Shown: positions 18,086 through 27,048 of the stretch, one piece after another
Layout of the letters: every line of letters starts with the position of its first letter
Position numbering within the stretch: the first letter of the stretch is position 1
Source: Vibrio orientalis CIP 102891 = ATCC 33934
Lineage (GTDB): Bacteria; Pseudomonadota; Gammaproteobacteria; Enterobacterales; Vibrionaceae
DNA length: 64,000 bases
Reading direction: 5' to 3'
Assembly: GCF_000176235.1 (NCBI RefSeq)
Contig: NZ_ACZV01000005.1
Span: forward strand, 1,612,001 to 1,676,000
Program-made: the position numbers and the translations under genes
Notes under the pieces: generated by a model
The model's input: the letters and a program-made list of their open reading frames with translations, nothing else
Database searches by the model: none
Told to the model about the DNA's origin: nothing

Positions 18086-19888
18086 ATGGTCGATAACGTA
18101 AATACATACGGCGAACGCGTATCACGCTTAGTAGGTTGGGGACATTGGTTTTCATTCTTCAACATTATAGCGGCGATGTTAATCGGAACCCGTTATATCA
18201 CCCAGTCTCCGTGGCCAGAAACCCTATTGGGGCAATTCTATTTGGCGGCATCTTGGGTTGGTCATTTTGGCTTCCTTGTATTTGCACTTTATTTACTGGT
18301 TCTATTCCCGCTCACCTTTATCATACCGTCACGCAAGCTCTTTCGTTTGGTGGCGGTTTGTTTTGCTACCGTTGGGCTAACTGTACTTCTGATTGATACT
18401 CAAGCGTATCAAACCATCAACTTGCACCTAACCCCAGTAGTCTGGGAAGTGCTGTTTAGTGATGAAAGCTCAAACATTAGCGCTGACTTACAGCACCTAT
18501 TCATTGTGCTTCCTCTTATCTTCCTACTTCAGCTTGCGCTGTCAGAGTGGGTATGGAGAAAGCAACGTAAACTGTCGCACAAACATGTCGGTCGCCCAAT
18601 TGCTGCCTTGTTCTTTATCAGCTTTATCACCAGCCATTTAATTTATGTTTGGGCCGACGCGCACTTTTACAGCCCAATTACGGCGCAAAAAGCCAACTTC
18701 CCACTCTCTTATCCTATGACCGCTAAGTCGTTTATGGAAAGACACGGCCTATTGGATCGTGATGAGTACCTAGAGCGCTTAGAGCAAAGTAAAGGCGATG
18801 CGGAACTGGTTCAATACCCACTAGAACGTATTGAGTTTAATCGCCGTTCAAATCCATTAAACATCCTTGTTGTCAGCATCAATAACTTGCGCTCAGATGC
18901 CCTGAATGCCGAGTCAATGCCTGCAACATATCAATTCGCGCAAAATAACCTCAGCTTCAATAACCACTTTAGTTCGAGCAACGATTCCTATGGGGTGTTT
19001 GGCTTGTTCTATGGTTTACCAAGTAGCTACTCTTCTAGCATTCAAACTCAAGGCTCTCGCCCTATTCTTATCGATACCTTGAAAGAGAAAGAGTACCAAT
19101 TCGGCCTATTTAGTGGTGACAATTTCGATGAGCCACTTTATGGCGAAACGGTGTTCCGCGGCATGAACTTTACGGGCATTGCCTTTAATGATCGCACGTC
19201 TGCAGACTCACAAGCGATTGACGCTTGGGCTAACTGGGCAACAGAGCAAGGCAAAAACCCTTGGTTTAGTTATCTCGAGCTCACGACGGTAGACAACTTT
19301 AGTGCTTACCCTACAACGCAAGCCCAAACAGCCGCAGAGAAGCTTAAAGAAGGCTACTTTGAATCTGTCAGTGAGGCGGATAACGAGATCGCGCAGCTAC
19401 TCCAAAAAATCGCAGAGCTTGAGCTTTCCGAATCAACAGTGATTGTTATTACTTCAAACCATGCCACTGAGTTCAATGAGAGTAAGACCAACAGCTGGGG
19501 TTCAAACACCAACTACAGTCGCTACCAACTTCAAGTACCTATGATTATCCATTGGCCAGGTACAGTGGCTGGCGAATACCAGCACCGCACCAGTCACTTA
19601 GATCTATCAGTGACTCTATTACAAGATCTACTCGGTGTTTCATCAAACCCTTCAGATTTTAGCAGCGGCCGAAACCTATTTGATGAAAGCAAACGCCGTT
19701 GGATCCTAGCGGGTGATGCTCGTGAGCTTGCGCTTATTACCAATAAGAATACAACCGTGATTGATAAGTTTGGTAACTACAAGTTGTATGACCAAGACTA
19801 TCATCGCTTGAAAGATCAGAACCCAACGCTTCCAGTATTGATGCAAGGGTTAACCGAACTGCAGCGATTCTACGTTAAGAGTAACTAA
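18086..19888 (+). CDS. yejM: inner-membrane sulfatase-like protein YejM (PbgA/LapC)
   Basis: A 600-residue inner-membrane protein. About five hydrophobic helices occupy the first 190 residues, followed by a periplasmic alkaline-phosphatase/sulfatase-like domain starting near NPLNILVVSINNLRSDALNA. In E. coli, YejM (PbgA, LapC) binds lipopolysaccharide and controls LpxC proteolysis through LapB, so it sets the LPS synthesis rate. The globular domain keeps the fold (SNDSYGVFGLFYGLPSSY, VIVITSNHATEFNE) but the family is thought to be non-enzymatic. The gene follows yejL closely and ends before a strong terminator. Confidence 0.92.
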   Translation: MVDNVNTYGERVSRLVGWGHWFSFFNIIAAMLIGTRYITQSPWPETLLGQFYLAASWVGHFGFLVFALYLLVLFPLTFIIPSRKLFRLVAVCFATVGLTVLLIDTQAYQTINLHLTPVVWEVLFSDESSNISADLQHLFIVLPLIFLLQLALSEWVWRKQRKLSHKHVGRPIAALFFISFITSHLIYVWADAHFYSPITAQKANFPLSYPMTAKSFMERHGLLDRDEYLERLEQSKGDAELVQYPLERIEFNRRSNPLNILVVSINNLRSDALNAESMPATYQFAQNNLSFNNHFSSSNDSYGVFGLFYGLPSSYSSSIQTQGSRPILIDTLKEKEYQFGLFSGDNFDEPLYGETVFRGMNFTGIAFNDRTSADSQAIDAWANWATEQGKNPWFSYLELTTVDNFSAYPTTQAQTAAEKLKEGYFESVSEADNEIAQLLQKIAELELSESTVIVITSNHATEFNESKTNSWGSNTNYSRYQLQVPMIIHWPGTVAGEYQHRTSHLDLSVTLLQDLLGVSSNPSDFSSGRNLFDESKRRWILAGDARELALITNKNTTVIDKFGNYKLYDQDYHRLKDQNPTLPVLMQGLTELQRFYVKSN

Positions 19889-19920
19889 TTCATATTGTTA
19901 CGCCTGACAATCGATATATA

Positions 19921-19948
19921 AAAAAGAGAGCTAAGGCTCTCTTTTTTA
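19921..19948 (+). terminator. rho-independent terminator after yejM
   Basis: AAAAAGAGAGC TAA GGCTCTCTTTTTT: a stem with A-run before and T-run after, 32 bp past the yejM stop. Confidence 0.85.
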
Positions 19949-20041
19949 GTATTTACCCGCCTTAAAAGCACAAGAAACAACCACCTAATTAACTTTTTTA
20001 CGTTAAGTGCTCATTATTAAAGCAAACAATAAAATTAGGGG

Positions 20042-20070
20042 TTTACAAGCTTTCGTAAGCCTTATATTAT
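20042..20070 (+). promoter_or_regulatory. sigma-70 promoter of tRNA-Ser
   Basis: TTTACA and TATTAT separated by 17 bp, with the -10 element ending 13 bp before the first base of the mature tRNA. Confidence 0.6.
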
Positions 20071-20083
20071 TCGCGTCAACAAC

Positions 20084-20174
20084 GGAGAGATGGCTGAGTG
20101 GTTGAAAGCACCGGTCTTGAAAACCGGCATACGTTAATAGCGTATCTAGGGTTCAAATCCCTATCTCTCCGCCA
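20084..20174 (+). tRNA. tRNA-Ser (UGA)
   Basis: A 91-nt class II tRNA with encoded CCA. Acceptor stem GGAGAGA pairs with TCTCTCC. The anticodon stem CCGGT/ACCGG encloses loop CTTGAAA with anticodon TGA. A long variable arm follows, then the T loop GTTCAAATC. It stands alone and reads UCA-type serine codons. Confidence 0.97.
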
Positions 20175-20181
20175 CATTTAG

Positions 20182-20213
20182 AAAAAGGCCGCTAAGAAAT
20201 TAGCGGCCTTTTT
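20182..20213 (+). terminator. terminator after tRNA-Ser
   Basis: AAAAAGGCCGCTAA ... TTAGCGGCCTTTTT hairpin immediately after the tRNA; also usable by the convergent NUDIX gene. Confidence 0.85.
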
Positions 20214-20238
20214 CGTTTTCACACCCAGTAAAAATAGT

Positions 20239-20721
20239 TCAAAGATGGTTAATGTGTTCAAACTGCCCTTGGACATAGCTGCCTAAATGAGTGGAAAAAT
20301 GTTGTGTCTCAATCAAATCAATCAGTTTGTTTTTTAACTCGGTAGGATAGATTCTCTTGTCGGCCAACTGAGGGATCGGGACCCATTCAACTGATTGGAT
20401 GTAACCTTCGTCATTCAGTCCTTTTAAGTTCTCTAGGTGAGGCGTGCCGAGAAAGCTATCAATCATATAGAAAAACTCAGCATGATAACGCTCGGTATGT
20501 GTCTCAAGAAACTCTCTCACACAAATCAGCTCTCCCGCTTGAACATCAATACCTGCCTCTTCTTTAAACTCTCGAACTACACAAGCTCTTGAGCTGTGAT
20601 CGCTCGGCTCCATTCCACCTCCGGGCGGTACCCAATACTCACCACTGAAGTCCTTCACTCGGAGTAACAACATTGCGCCATCTTTTATTAAGATACCCGC
20701 TGCACGAATACGATGTTCCAT
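20239..20721 (-). CDS. NUDIX hydrolase
   Basis: A 160-residue NUDIX-fold pyrophosphohydrolase. The Nudix box is at about residues 35-58: GGGMEP ... CVVREFKEEAGI, with the REFKEE metal-binding core intact; the first conserved glutamate position of the box appears replaced by histidine. VPIPQLADKRIYP is typical of the C-terminal part. The substrate (a nucleoside diphosphate linked to some group) cannot be read. It begins 11 bp after the HDAC-like gene, so the two are likely co-transcribed. Confidence 0.88.
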   Translation of the reverse strand: MEHRIRAAGILIKDGAMLLLRVKDFSGEYWVPPGGGMEPSDHSSRACVVREFKEEAGIDVQAGELICVREFLETHTERYHAEFFYMIDSFLGTPHLENLKGLNDEGYIQSVEWVPIPQLADKRIYPTELKNKLIDLIETQHFSTHLGSYVQGQFEHINHL

Positions 20722-20732
20722 GAATCTTCCTT

Positions 20733-21656
20733 CTAACGTCCATAGACTTTAAGCGCTGCACGAATCAGTTGCATGTGGATTGGGATCAGTTCTTCATGCT
20801 GACTGCGATAACCACCACCAACGACACATGCGATAGGCAGTTGCTTCCGCTTCGCTAACTCAAACATAAACTCATCACGTTTATAGATCGCTTCACTTGA
20901 TACACTTAAATAGCCTAGCTCATCATCCTTATGAATATCGACTCCTGCGTCATAAAGAATGAGATCAGGTTGATGAAGATTGACCGCCATCTCAACAACA
21001 GAAGTAAATGTCTCTAGAAATTCATCATCACCGCTCTCTCTTGCTAAAGGCACATCGAGATCGGACTGAGGCTTTCTTGCTGGGAAATTCTTATCACAAT
21101 GGAAAGATAAGGTTACGATACTCGCGTCATCGGCACATAGTGTCGCCGTGCCATCACCATGGTGAACGTCACTATCCACGATCAGGACTTTATCTATATC
21201 ATCAATTGTCAGAGCTCTCTTCGCTGCCAGCACTAAATCATTGACTAAACAGAAACCGCTGCCAAAGTCATGGTGAGCATGGTGGTAACCACCGCTTAGA
21301 TGAATCGCAATACCATGTTCAACTGATTGATTGACCGTTTCACACGTACCACCAGCCGATGTGAGCGTTCTGGTAATCAGTGTTTCGCTCCATGGAAAAC
21401 CTATTCGTCTCATTTTAGGTGCAGGCAGCGTGCCGGAGAAAAGTAAGTCAATATATTCTTGGCAATGCACTTGGGTCACAGCTTGCCGATCCAACATAGA
21501 AGGCACAACATGCGTAAATTGCTCCTGCCAAGCAGCATTGGCATTAATTTCACTGTTTATCGCATCATGGAGTAAACGATATTTATTGATTGGGTAACGA
21601 TGCCCTTCTGGAAGGGGTAACTCCGAATAGATTGAATGATAAATCAACGGGATCAT
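20733..21656 (-). CDS. histone deacetylase family protein
   Basis: A 307-residue zinc hydrolase of the HDAC/AcuC/acetylpolyamine amidohydrolase superfamily. Catalytic blocks are intact: GGYHHAHHDFGSGFCLVND (tandem histidines), VLIVDSDVHHGDGTATL (metal Asp and His), ILYDAGVDIHKDDELG (second metal Asp) and a late GGGYR. The N-terminal YHSIYSELPLPEGHRYP is the usual family start. Bacterial members deacetylate small molecules or proteins; the target is not known. It heads a two-gene unit with the NUDIX hydrolase and is divergent from the SDR gene at 21924. Confidence 0.9.
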   Translation of the reverse strand: MIPLIYHSIYSELPLPEGHRYPINKYRLLHDAINSEINANAAWQEQFTHVVPSMLDRQAVTQVHCQEYIDLLFSGTLPAPKMRRIGFPWSETLITRTLTSAGGTCETVNQSVEHGIAIHLSGGYHHAHHDFGSGFCLVNDLVLAAKRALTIDDIDKVLIVDSDVHHGDGTATLCADDASIVTLSFHCDKNFPARKPQSDLDVPLARESGDDEFLETFTSVVEMAVNLHQPDLILYDAGVDIHKDDELGYLSVSSEAIYKRDEFMFELAKRKQLPIACVVGGGYRSQHEELIPIHMQLIRAALKVYGR

Positions 21657-21715
21657 AATGCACTAAAACCAAACTAAGATGGAGTTATGGTATCAGCTTG
21701 TATATTGATTTCAAA

Positions 21716-21756
21716 AACAGTTAAATGAAATTAATTATCACTACCATTTAACTGTT
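21716..21756. repeat. 12-bp perfect inverted repeat
   Basis: AACAGTTAAATG (21716-21727) and its exact inverse CATTTAACTGTT (21745-21756), spaced by 17 bp, in the divergent region between the HDAC-like and SDR genes. It could be an operator with two half sites or an mRNA hairpin. Confidence 0.6.
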
Positions 21757-21759
21757 ACT

Positions 21760-21882
21760 ATGTCTAAAACTACGCTGTTGTTATTCTTTGGAGCTATCTC
21801 AGGCTCATTGGTCGCCATTAGCTTATTTTCCATCATGCTATTTTGTTCATGGTGGCTAGTTGATTTTGTCGTACTCACTTAG
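21760..21882 (+). CDS. possible 40-residue single-helix membrane protein
   Basis: A short frame encodes MSKTTLLLFFGAISGSLVAI and then SLFSIMLFCSWWLVDFVVLT. It has a single long hydrophobic stretch with a basic residue near the start, as in small bitopic membrane proteins. No good ribosome site is visible, and it begins just after a 12-bp inverted repeat. It is not recognised as a family. It could be real or chance; it ends 41 bp before the SDR gene, so it may be co-transcribed with it. Confidence 0.35.
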   Translation: MSKTTLLLFFGAISGSLVAISLFSIMLFCSWWLVDFVVLT

Positions 21883-21923
21883 CAAACTAAGTTAACTATT
21901 TTATTTTTCGAAAGGAATTTACC

Positions 21924-22607
21924 ATGAAGACCGTTCTTATCACTGGCGCAAACCGTGGTATTGGTTTGAGTTTGACGAAGCTCTATCTCGCACAAGGCTG
22001 GCACGTTCATGCGACCTATCGCAATGCTGGTGGCTCGTCTGAGTTACTACAATTAGCATCGGCAGAACAACTAGAATGCCATCAAGTTGATATCACCGAT
22101 TATCCAGCTATTACGGAGCTCGCGTCTCAACTCCCGGCCATCGACCTATTGATCAATAACGCCGGTTACTATGGCCCTAAAGGATACGATTTTGGGAATA
22201 CTGACGTGGAAGAGTGGCGAAAAGTCTTCGAGATTAATGCTATTGCTCCTTTAAAGCTGGTCGAAGCATTTGCACCAAACCTCCGTCAGGGCTCACTTAA
22301 GAAGGTGGCCTGCTTATCGTCAAAAGTAGGTAGCATGACTGAAAACACTTCGGGTGGCGGCTATATTTATCGCTCTTCGAAGGCCGCATTAAACTCTGTG
22401 GTGAAAAGCCTCAGTAACGATCTAACAGAACAAGGGTTTACTGTTTTAGCTCTGCATCCTGGTTGGGTCCAAACTGAAATGGGTGGACCGAATGCTTTGA
22501 TTGATACCCAAACCTCTGCAAATGGTCTAAGCCAAGTCATTGAAAATGCGGAACAAGCTCAAAGTGGCAAGTTCATCAACTATGATGGTAGTGAACTCCC
22601 TTGGTGA
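21924..22607 (+). CDS. SDR family oxidoreductase (C-factor/carbonyl-reductase type)
   Basis: A 227-residue classical short-chain dehydrogenase with all motifs intact: TGANRGIG cofactor loop (residues 7-14), LLINNAG (near 76-82), the catalytic serine region ACLSSKVGS and YRSSKAAL with the YxxxK pair near residue 150. The PGWVQTEMGG segment is typical of C-factor-like and carbonyl-reductase-like SDRs. It has a good ribosome site (GAAAGGAAT). The substrate is unknown. Confidence 0.9.
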   Translation: MKTVLITGANRGIGLSLTKLYLAQGWHVHATYRNAGGSSELLQLASAEQLECHQVDITDYPAITELASQLPAIDLLINNAGYYGPKGYDFGNTDVEEWRKVFEINAIAPLKLVEAFAPNLRQGSLKKVACLSSKVGSMTENTSGGGYIYRSSKAALNSVVKSLSNDLTEQGFTVLALHPGWVQTEMGGPNALIDTQTSANGLSQVIENAEQAQSGKFINYDGSELPW

Positions 22608-22654
22608 TGCTACGTAAATAGAACTATACCAGTCTAGGAACTTACTCTATTACG

Positions 22655-23638
22655 ATGCCCATTGTACGTACAATACTTGGTTTGATATGCGTCATACAAG
22701 CCTTAACAGGTTGCAAAAGCGACTCACCTAGCCGCTTTTTTGCAACCTACTCTGATCGGGTCACTAACGTTCTCGATGCTGCTGACATCACTCAAGAGAT
22801 CTCTATCTCCCAACTACCACGTAAACGGGAATTGTATCTAACGATTCCGCCTATCACACTCGGATTACTCGATAGTTATCAGCTGCGTCAGTGTGGGCTT
22901 TTTCAGCTAATTGCCGAGAAGAATTCCGTATTAGGTAAAGTGGCCGATGAATTCAGCAATTATGACTACCAATCAGCATTACTCAAAGGCCTAACGAGGT
23001 GCATAGGTGATCCGAATATCGATAGCCAGCTCAAACCTACCTTGACTGGCATTAGAAAAGAAAAGCGGGAACAGTTGGATATGCATCAATGGAACTTGCT
23101 TTATACCAGTGATGCGATGCAAGCTCAGTTGAAAGGGACTAGCCTGCTAACGGATGGAATGAGCGAGCAGGTACAGCAAGTGTCAAACGCTTTGACTCAA
23201 CTGAATCAAGCGTTCCACTCTGCGTCAGAACAATCAAACGTAATAGAGACTCAAGAAACGCTCGAAAAGATCGCTGTAGTGGGTAACCTCTACTACTCTT
23301 TGGCCTATTCAGCTGCTCAGCTTTCGTTGATAACAAAACAATTGAACCATAACGATCATAAAGTTATCTGTGCCCCGCAAAGAGACACCACCCGATTTAA
23401 ATATTTAAACAATGTCTTCGAGCAGCAGTACATCGGCAAAGTGCAACCCTATTTAGCAACGCTAGACAGCTACTATCAGCAGCTATCATTCAATCTTACT
23501 CTCTTCGCACCTCAGCCAAAACTGCACCCTTTTATCTACCCACTAGAGCAGAGCCATAATGCATTTCGCAAAGCCACGCTCGAACACATCCAATATTGGC
23601 AAGGATTGTTTAAGCGTTGTGGCCGTAAGGTCGGCTAA
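22655..23638 (+). CDS. DUF3080 family lipoprotein
   Basis: A 327-residue secreted lipoprotein. A short hydrophobic signal ends in a lipobox, LTGC (Cys at about residue 20), so the mature protein should be lipid-anchored. The remaining helical sequence (LPRKRELYLTIPPITLGLLD near residue 55) matches the DUF3080 family common in Vibrio and relatives; function unknown. Its TAA stop overlaps the convergent topB stop, leaving no room for a dedicated terminator. Confidence 0.8.
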   Translation: MPIVRTILGLICVIQALTGCKSDSPSRFFATYSDRVTNVLDAADITQEISISQLPRKRELYLTIPPITLGLLDSYQLRQCGLFQLIAEKNSVLGKVADEFSNYDYQSALLKGLTRCIGDPNIDSQLKPTLTGIRKEKREQLDMHQWNLLYTSDAMQAQLKGTSLLTDGMSEQVQQVSNALTQLNQAFHSASEQSNVIETQETLEKIAVVGNLYYSLAYSAAQLSLITKQLNHNDHKVICAPQRDTTRFKYLNNVFEQQYIGKVQPYLATLDSYYQQLSFNLTLFAPQPKLHPFIYPLEQSHNAFRKATLEHIQYWQGLFKRCGRKVG

Positions 23639-25590
23639 GAAGCTTTCTTTCGGCTCGAAGATGGCGTTTTCTTACGATATCCGCCTTTCTTTTTCTTGAA
23701 CGCCGGTCGTTCTACTTTTGGTAAATGGCGCAAGGACTCTGGTACATCGCCGACTTTCACTTGACCCATCAAATTATCTATCCGAGTTTGCAACGCATGC
23801 ATAAACGGGCCATAAGCTTGATTACGCTCTGCCATCCCTTGCAACTGATGCTCCCAGTGAGCGGTCATATCTGGGTAAGTTGAGTCAGATGGTAACGCGT
23901 GAATAAGACCTCTCCCGGCGGGTTTACTTAAGATAGATTTGCCTTGGCGCTGAAGTAATTGGCGTTTAAATAAGGTATCAAGAATGCCTGCTCTGGTTGC
24001 TTCTGTGCCGAGACCATCGGTCTCTTTTAAGATCTTTTTCAGTTCTTTATCTTCAACGAATCGTGCAATACCCGTCATGGCTTGCAAAAGTGTTGCTTCG
24101 GTGAAATGTTTCGGAGGTTCGGTTTTACGATCCTTAATTTCACCTTCACGACAGGTCAGAACGCTTCCTTCAGGCAATGGCGGTACCGAATCAACCCCTG
24201 AGTCTTCTTCATCCACTTTCCCCATCAACTCCTTCCACCCCGCAGAAACAAGTTGGCGCCCTTTAGCGATAAAAGTGCCGCCGGCGATATCAAACACCAG
24301 CTTAGCTTCTGCATAAACCGCCGCTGGGTAGAACTGCATTAGGTATTGGCGAGCAATCTGTTGATAGATTTTCATCTCATTACCCGACAACCCATTTACC
24401 GATGCTTTTTTAGGCGTTGGGATGATCGCATGGTGAGCATCGACTTTTTTGTCATTCCATGCTTTTGACTTCAAGCTTAAGTCAGCACCGTTAACCGCTT
24501 TACTTAGCTCATTGGCATTGTTCGCGATCGCGTCACAGACACTACCGGCTTGCGCAAAGTGCTCTTTCGGCAAGTAACGACTATCCGAACGTGGATAAGT
24601 GATCAGCTTATGTTTCTCATACAGAGATTGACAGGTATCTAGCACTTGTTGCGCGCTCAGACCGAAACGTTTTGCCGCATCAATCTGTAATGCCGAGAGT
24701 GAATACGGCAGCGGAGCAGATTGTTTAGTTTGCTTTTGCTCTGATTCAACCACCGTAGCTGGCTGATTGGCGATTCGATTGGCTACATTCTCTACCAGTT
24801 TACGATTGAGTACTCTGCCCTCTTCATCTTGATAAGGTTTACAAGCTTCACTCGGCTTCCAACGAGCACGAATATCAAAAGCACTGTTGCCATCTTGATA
24901 AGGGATCAACGCATGCAAGGTAAAGTAGTCTCGCGGGATAAAGTTCTCGATCTCTTCGTCACGCCTAACCACCAAGCCCAATACAGGCGTTTGCACTCGG
25001 CCAACCGACAATACCCCTTGATAGCCCGCTTTTTGCCCGAGTAAGGTATAAGCCCGCGACATGTTCATTCCATATAACCAGTCAGCACGAGAGCGAGCCA
25101 ACGCCGACACAGACAAAGGGACAAAATCACGATTGCTGCGCATCTGATTAAGAGCACGTTTCACTGCTGGTAAGTTAAGGTCACTAATCAACAAACGCTG
25201 GGCGGCTTCTTTCTTGGTTTTGCTGACCTTGCAGTAATCGAGTACTTCATCCACCAACAGTTGCCCTTCTCGGTCTGGGTCTCCGGCATGGATAATTTGT
25301 TGGGATTCTTTCAGTAGTTTACGTACAACAGTTAACTGCTTACTGGCCGATTTGCGCGGTCTCAACTGCCACTGCTGAGGAACAATAGGCAGGTCGGCTA
25401 GATTCCACTTTTTATAGCGCTCGTCATATACATCGGGCTCCACTTGTTCTAACAAGTGACCAATACACCAAGTCACCACATCGCCATTACCGCAACGAAT
25501 AAAACCTTGGTCGTTTTTCTTTGGTCCAGGTAACGCCGCAGCAATCGCGCGGCCTAAGCTAGGTTTCTCAGCAATAAATAGACGAGACAT
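23635..25590 (-). CDS. topB: DNA topoisomerase III
   Basis: A type IA topoisomerase of 651 residues, the size of TopB, which decatenates and unlinks replicating DNA. The start at 25590 gives MSRLFIAEKPSLGRAIAAAL, the conserved Toprim start; an 11-codon upstream extension is rejected. Acidic Toprim residues are in HAGDPDREGQLLVDEVL and the catalytic tyrosine is in LITYPRSDSRYLP. The C-terminal tail is lysine/arginine-rich (KKKKGGYRKK), probably for DNA binding. It ends convergent with the DUF3080 gene, overlapping by four bases. Confidence 0.95.
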   Translation of the reverse strand: MSRLFIAEKPSLGRAIAAALPGPKKNDQGFIRCGNGDVVTWCIGHLLEQVEPDVYDERYKKWNLADLPIVPQQWQLRPRKSASKQLTVVRKLLKESQQIIHAGDPDREGQLLVDEVLDYCKVSKTKKEAAQRLLISDLNLPAVKRALNQMRSNRDFVPLSVSALARSRADWLYGMNMSRAYTLLGQKAGYQGVLSVGRVQTPVLGLVVRRDEEIENFIPRDYFTLHALIPYQDGNSAFDIRARWKPSEACKPYQDEEGRVLNRKLVENVANRIANQPATVVESEQKQTKQSAPLPYSLSALQIDAAKRFGLSAQQVLDTCQSLYEKHKLITYPRSDSRYLPKEHFAQAGSVCDAIANNANELSKAVNGADLSLKSKAWNDKKVDAHHAIIPTPKKASVNGLSGNEMKIYQQIARQYLMQFYPAAVYAEAKLVFDIAGGTFIAKGRQLVSAGWKELMGKVDEEDSGVDSVPPLPEGSVLTCREGEIKDRKTEPPKHFTEATLLQAMTGIARFVEDKELKKILKETDGLGTEATRAGILDTLFKRQLLQRQGKSILSKPAGRGLIHALPSDSTYPDMTAHWEHQLQGMAERNQAYGPFMHALQTRIDNLMGQVKVGDVPESLRHLPKVERPAFKKKKGGYRKKTPSSSRKKAS

Positions 25591-25694
25591 AAAATAGGGT
25601 CTGCTAGATACAATAAGGGCCACATTATCGAATGTGGCCCTTAGAAATCAAGAAAAACTGTAAATTTAAACAGTATCTTAAAATTTGAGGAGGA

Positions 25695-26030
25695 TTACTC
25701 TTCGTCAGAACCTGCGCGCTCTGCAGCTTCTTTAACTAGTGGCTGTAGCTCACCCTTTTGGAACATTTCGATGATGATGTCACAACCACCGATGAGTTCA
25801 CCTTCAACCCAAAGTTGAGGGAAAGTTGGCCACTGTGCATAAGCGGGTAGCTCTGCACGGATGTCAGGGTTCTGTAGGATATCTACATAAGCGAATTTCT
25901 CGCCACATGCCATAAGTGCTTGAGCAGCTTGAGAAGAGAAACCGCAGCTAGGTAGTTTTGGTGAACCTTTCATGTATAGAAGGATCGTGTTTTCCGCGAT
26001 TTGCTGTTTGATTTTATCGATAGTTTCCAT
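25695..26030 (-). CDS. grxD: monothiol glutaredoxin (Grx4)
   Basis: A 111-residue monothiol glutaredoxin with the CGFS active site (Cys29) in GSPKLPSCGFSSQ, plus WPTFPQLWVEGELIGGCDI, the glutathione-binding part. Grx4 proteins bind a 2Fe-2S cluster and work in iron-sulfur trafficking, usually with BolA-type partners. The ATG at 26030 has a strong AGAGGAAG site. It is divergent from sodB, linking iron and oxidative-stress functions, an arrangement common in Vibrio. Confidence 0.95.
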   Translation of the reverse strand: METIDKIKQQIAENTILLYMKGSPKLPSCGFSSQAAQALMACGEKFAYVDILQNPDIRAELPAYAQWPTFPQLWVEGELIGGCDIIIEMFQKGELQPLVKEAAERAGSDEE

Positions 26031-26331
26031 TGCTTCCTCTTTAATGGAGTTACTGCAAATATTCTGCATATTCTAAACCATTAGCACAGAATAAAAAGCC
26101 TATAATATGTATGGTTATAAATTGTGTGCGATCGTAGTTAAGTCGCCAACAAATTGTTGTCTTTTCAGATAGAAATTTACCGTCAATGCTTTTAATAAAG
26201 TAAAAACTTGATAAACTAGATGACAAGTCAGCAAATTGACCATGGTTGGCAACACGCGAGCCATGAATAATAAATATCACTGGAAGCAATCGAAAGGGCC
26301 TCCCCCTTTCATATAAATGGAGAATCGAGCA
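26031..26331. other. grxD-sodB divergent control region
   Basis: About 300 bp of AT-rich sequence between divergent genes, presumably holding both promoters. A hairpin GAAAGGG/CCCTTTC (26292-26310) lies in the likely sodB leader just upstream of its ribosome site. No Fur or OxyR box could be called with confidence. Confidence 0.4.
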
Positions 26332-26916
26332 ATGGCATTTGAACTACCAGCTCTTCCTTACGCGAAAGACGCACTAGAACCACACATCTCGGCAGAAACT
26401 CTAGATTTCCACCACGGTAAGCACCACAACACTTACGTTGTTAAGCTAAACGGTCTTATCCCAGGTACTGAGTTTGAAGGTAAGACTCTAGAAGAGATCG
26501 TTAAGACTTCTACTGGCGGCGTATTCAACAACGCAGCTCAAATCTGGAACCACACTTTCTACTGGCACTGTCTAGCGCCAAAAGCTGGCGGTGAGCCAAC
26601 AGGTGCAGTTGCAGACGCAATCAACGCTGCTTTCGGTTCTTTCGAAGAGTTCAAAGCGAAGTTCACTGATTCTGCAATCAACAACTTCGGTTCTTCTTGG
26701 ACTTGGCTAGTTAAGAAAGCTGACGGCTCTCTAGAGATCGTTAACACTTCTAACGCAGCAACTCCTCTAACTGAAGAAGGTACAACTCCACTTCTAACAG
26801 TTGACCTGTGGGAACACGCTTACTACATCGATTACCGTAACGTTCGTCCAGACTACATGAATGGTTTCTGGGCTCTAGTTAACTGGGACTTCGTTGCAGA
26901 GAACCTAGCTAAATAA
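26332..26916 (+). CDS. sodB: superoxide dismutase [Fe]
   Basis: Iron superoxide dismutase of 194 residues, converting superoxide to oxygen and hydrogen peroxide in the cytoplasm. Seen: MAFELPALPYAKDALEPHIS start, metal ligands in DFHHGKHHNTYV, AAQIWNHTFYWHCL, and the C-terminal VDLWEHAYYIDYRNVRPDY. These follow the Fe-type E. coli SodB pattern. The ATG at 26332 is chosen over one five codons upstream because it gives the family start. Codon use is strongly biased toward highly expressed codons. A terminator follows directly. Confidence 0.96.
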   Translation: MAFELPALPYAKDALEPHISAETLDFHHGKHHNTYVVKLNGLIPGTEFEGKTLEEIVKTSTGGVFNNAAQIWNHTFYWHCLAPKAGGEPTGAVADAINAAFGSFEEFKAKFTDSAINNFGSSWTWLVKKADGSLEIVNTSNAATPLTEEGTTPLLTVDLWEHAYYIDYRNVRPDYMNGFWALVNWDFVAENLAK

Positions 26917-26949
26917 TCCTTCCCTATAGGATTTAAAATTTAGTCGCAT

Positions 26950-26977
26950 AAAAAGCCAGCACTTAGCTGGCTTTTTT
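26950..26977 (+). terminator. rho-independent terminator after sodB
   Basis: AAAAGCCAGC ACTTA GCTGGCTTTTTT, about 35 bp past the sodB stop. Confidence 0.85.
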
Positions 26978-27048
26978 CATTTCTCATGCTGATTTTTCTA
27001 AAGTTTTCTACCCGTATGTCGCTATAAAAGCATCATACGAGGGGCACT

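Noticed and set aside
20084..20174. tRNA-Ser as integration site of an island
   Set aside because: No integrase and no repeated tRNA 3-prime end were seen nearby; both flanks are core genes.
26050..26289. 79-codon minus-strand frame between grxD and sodB
   Set aside because: It covers the divergent promoter region, overlaps the grxD leader and shows no conserved features.
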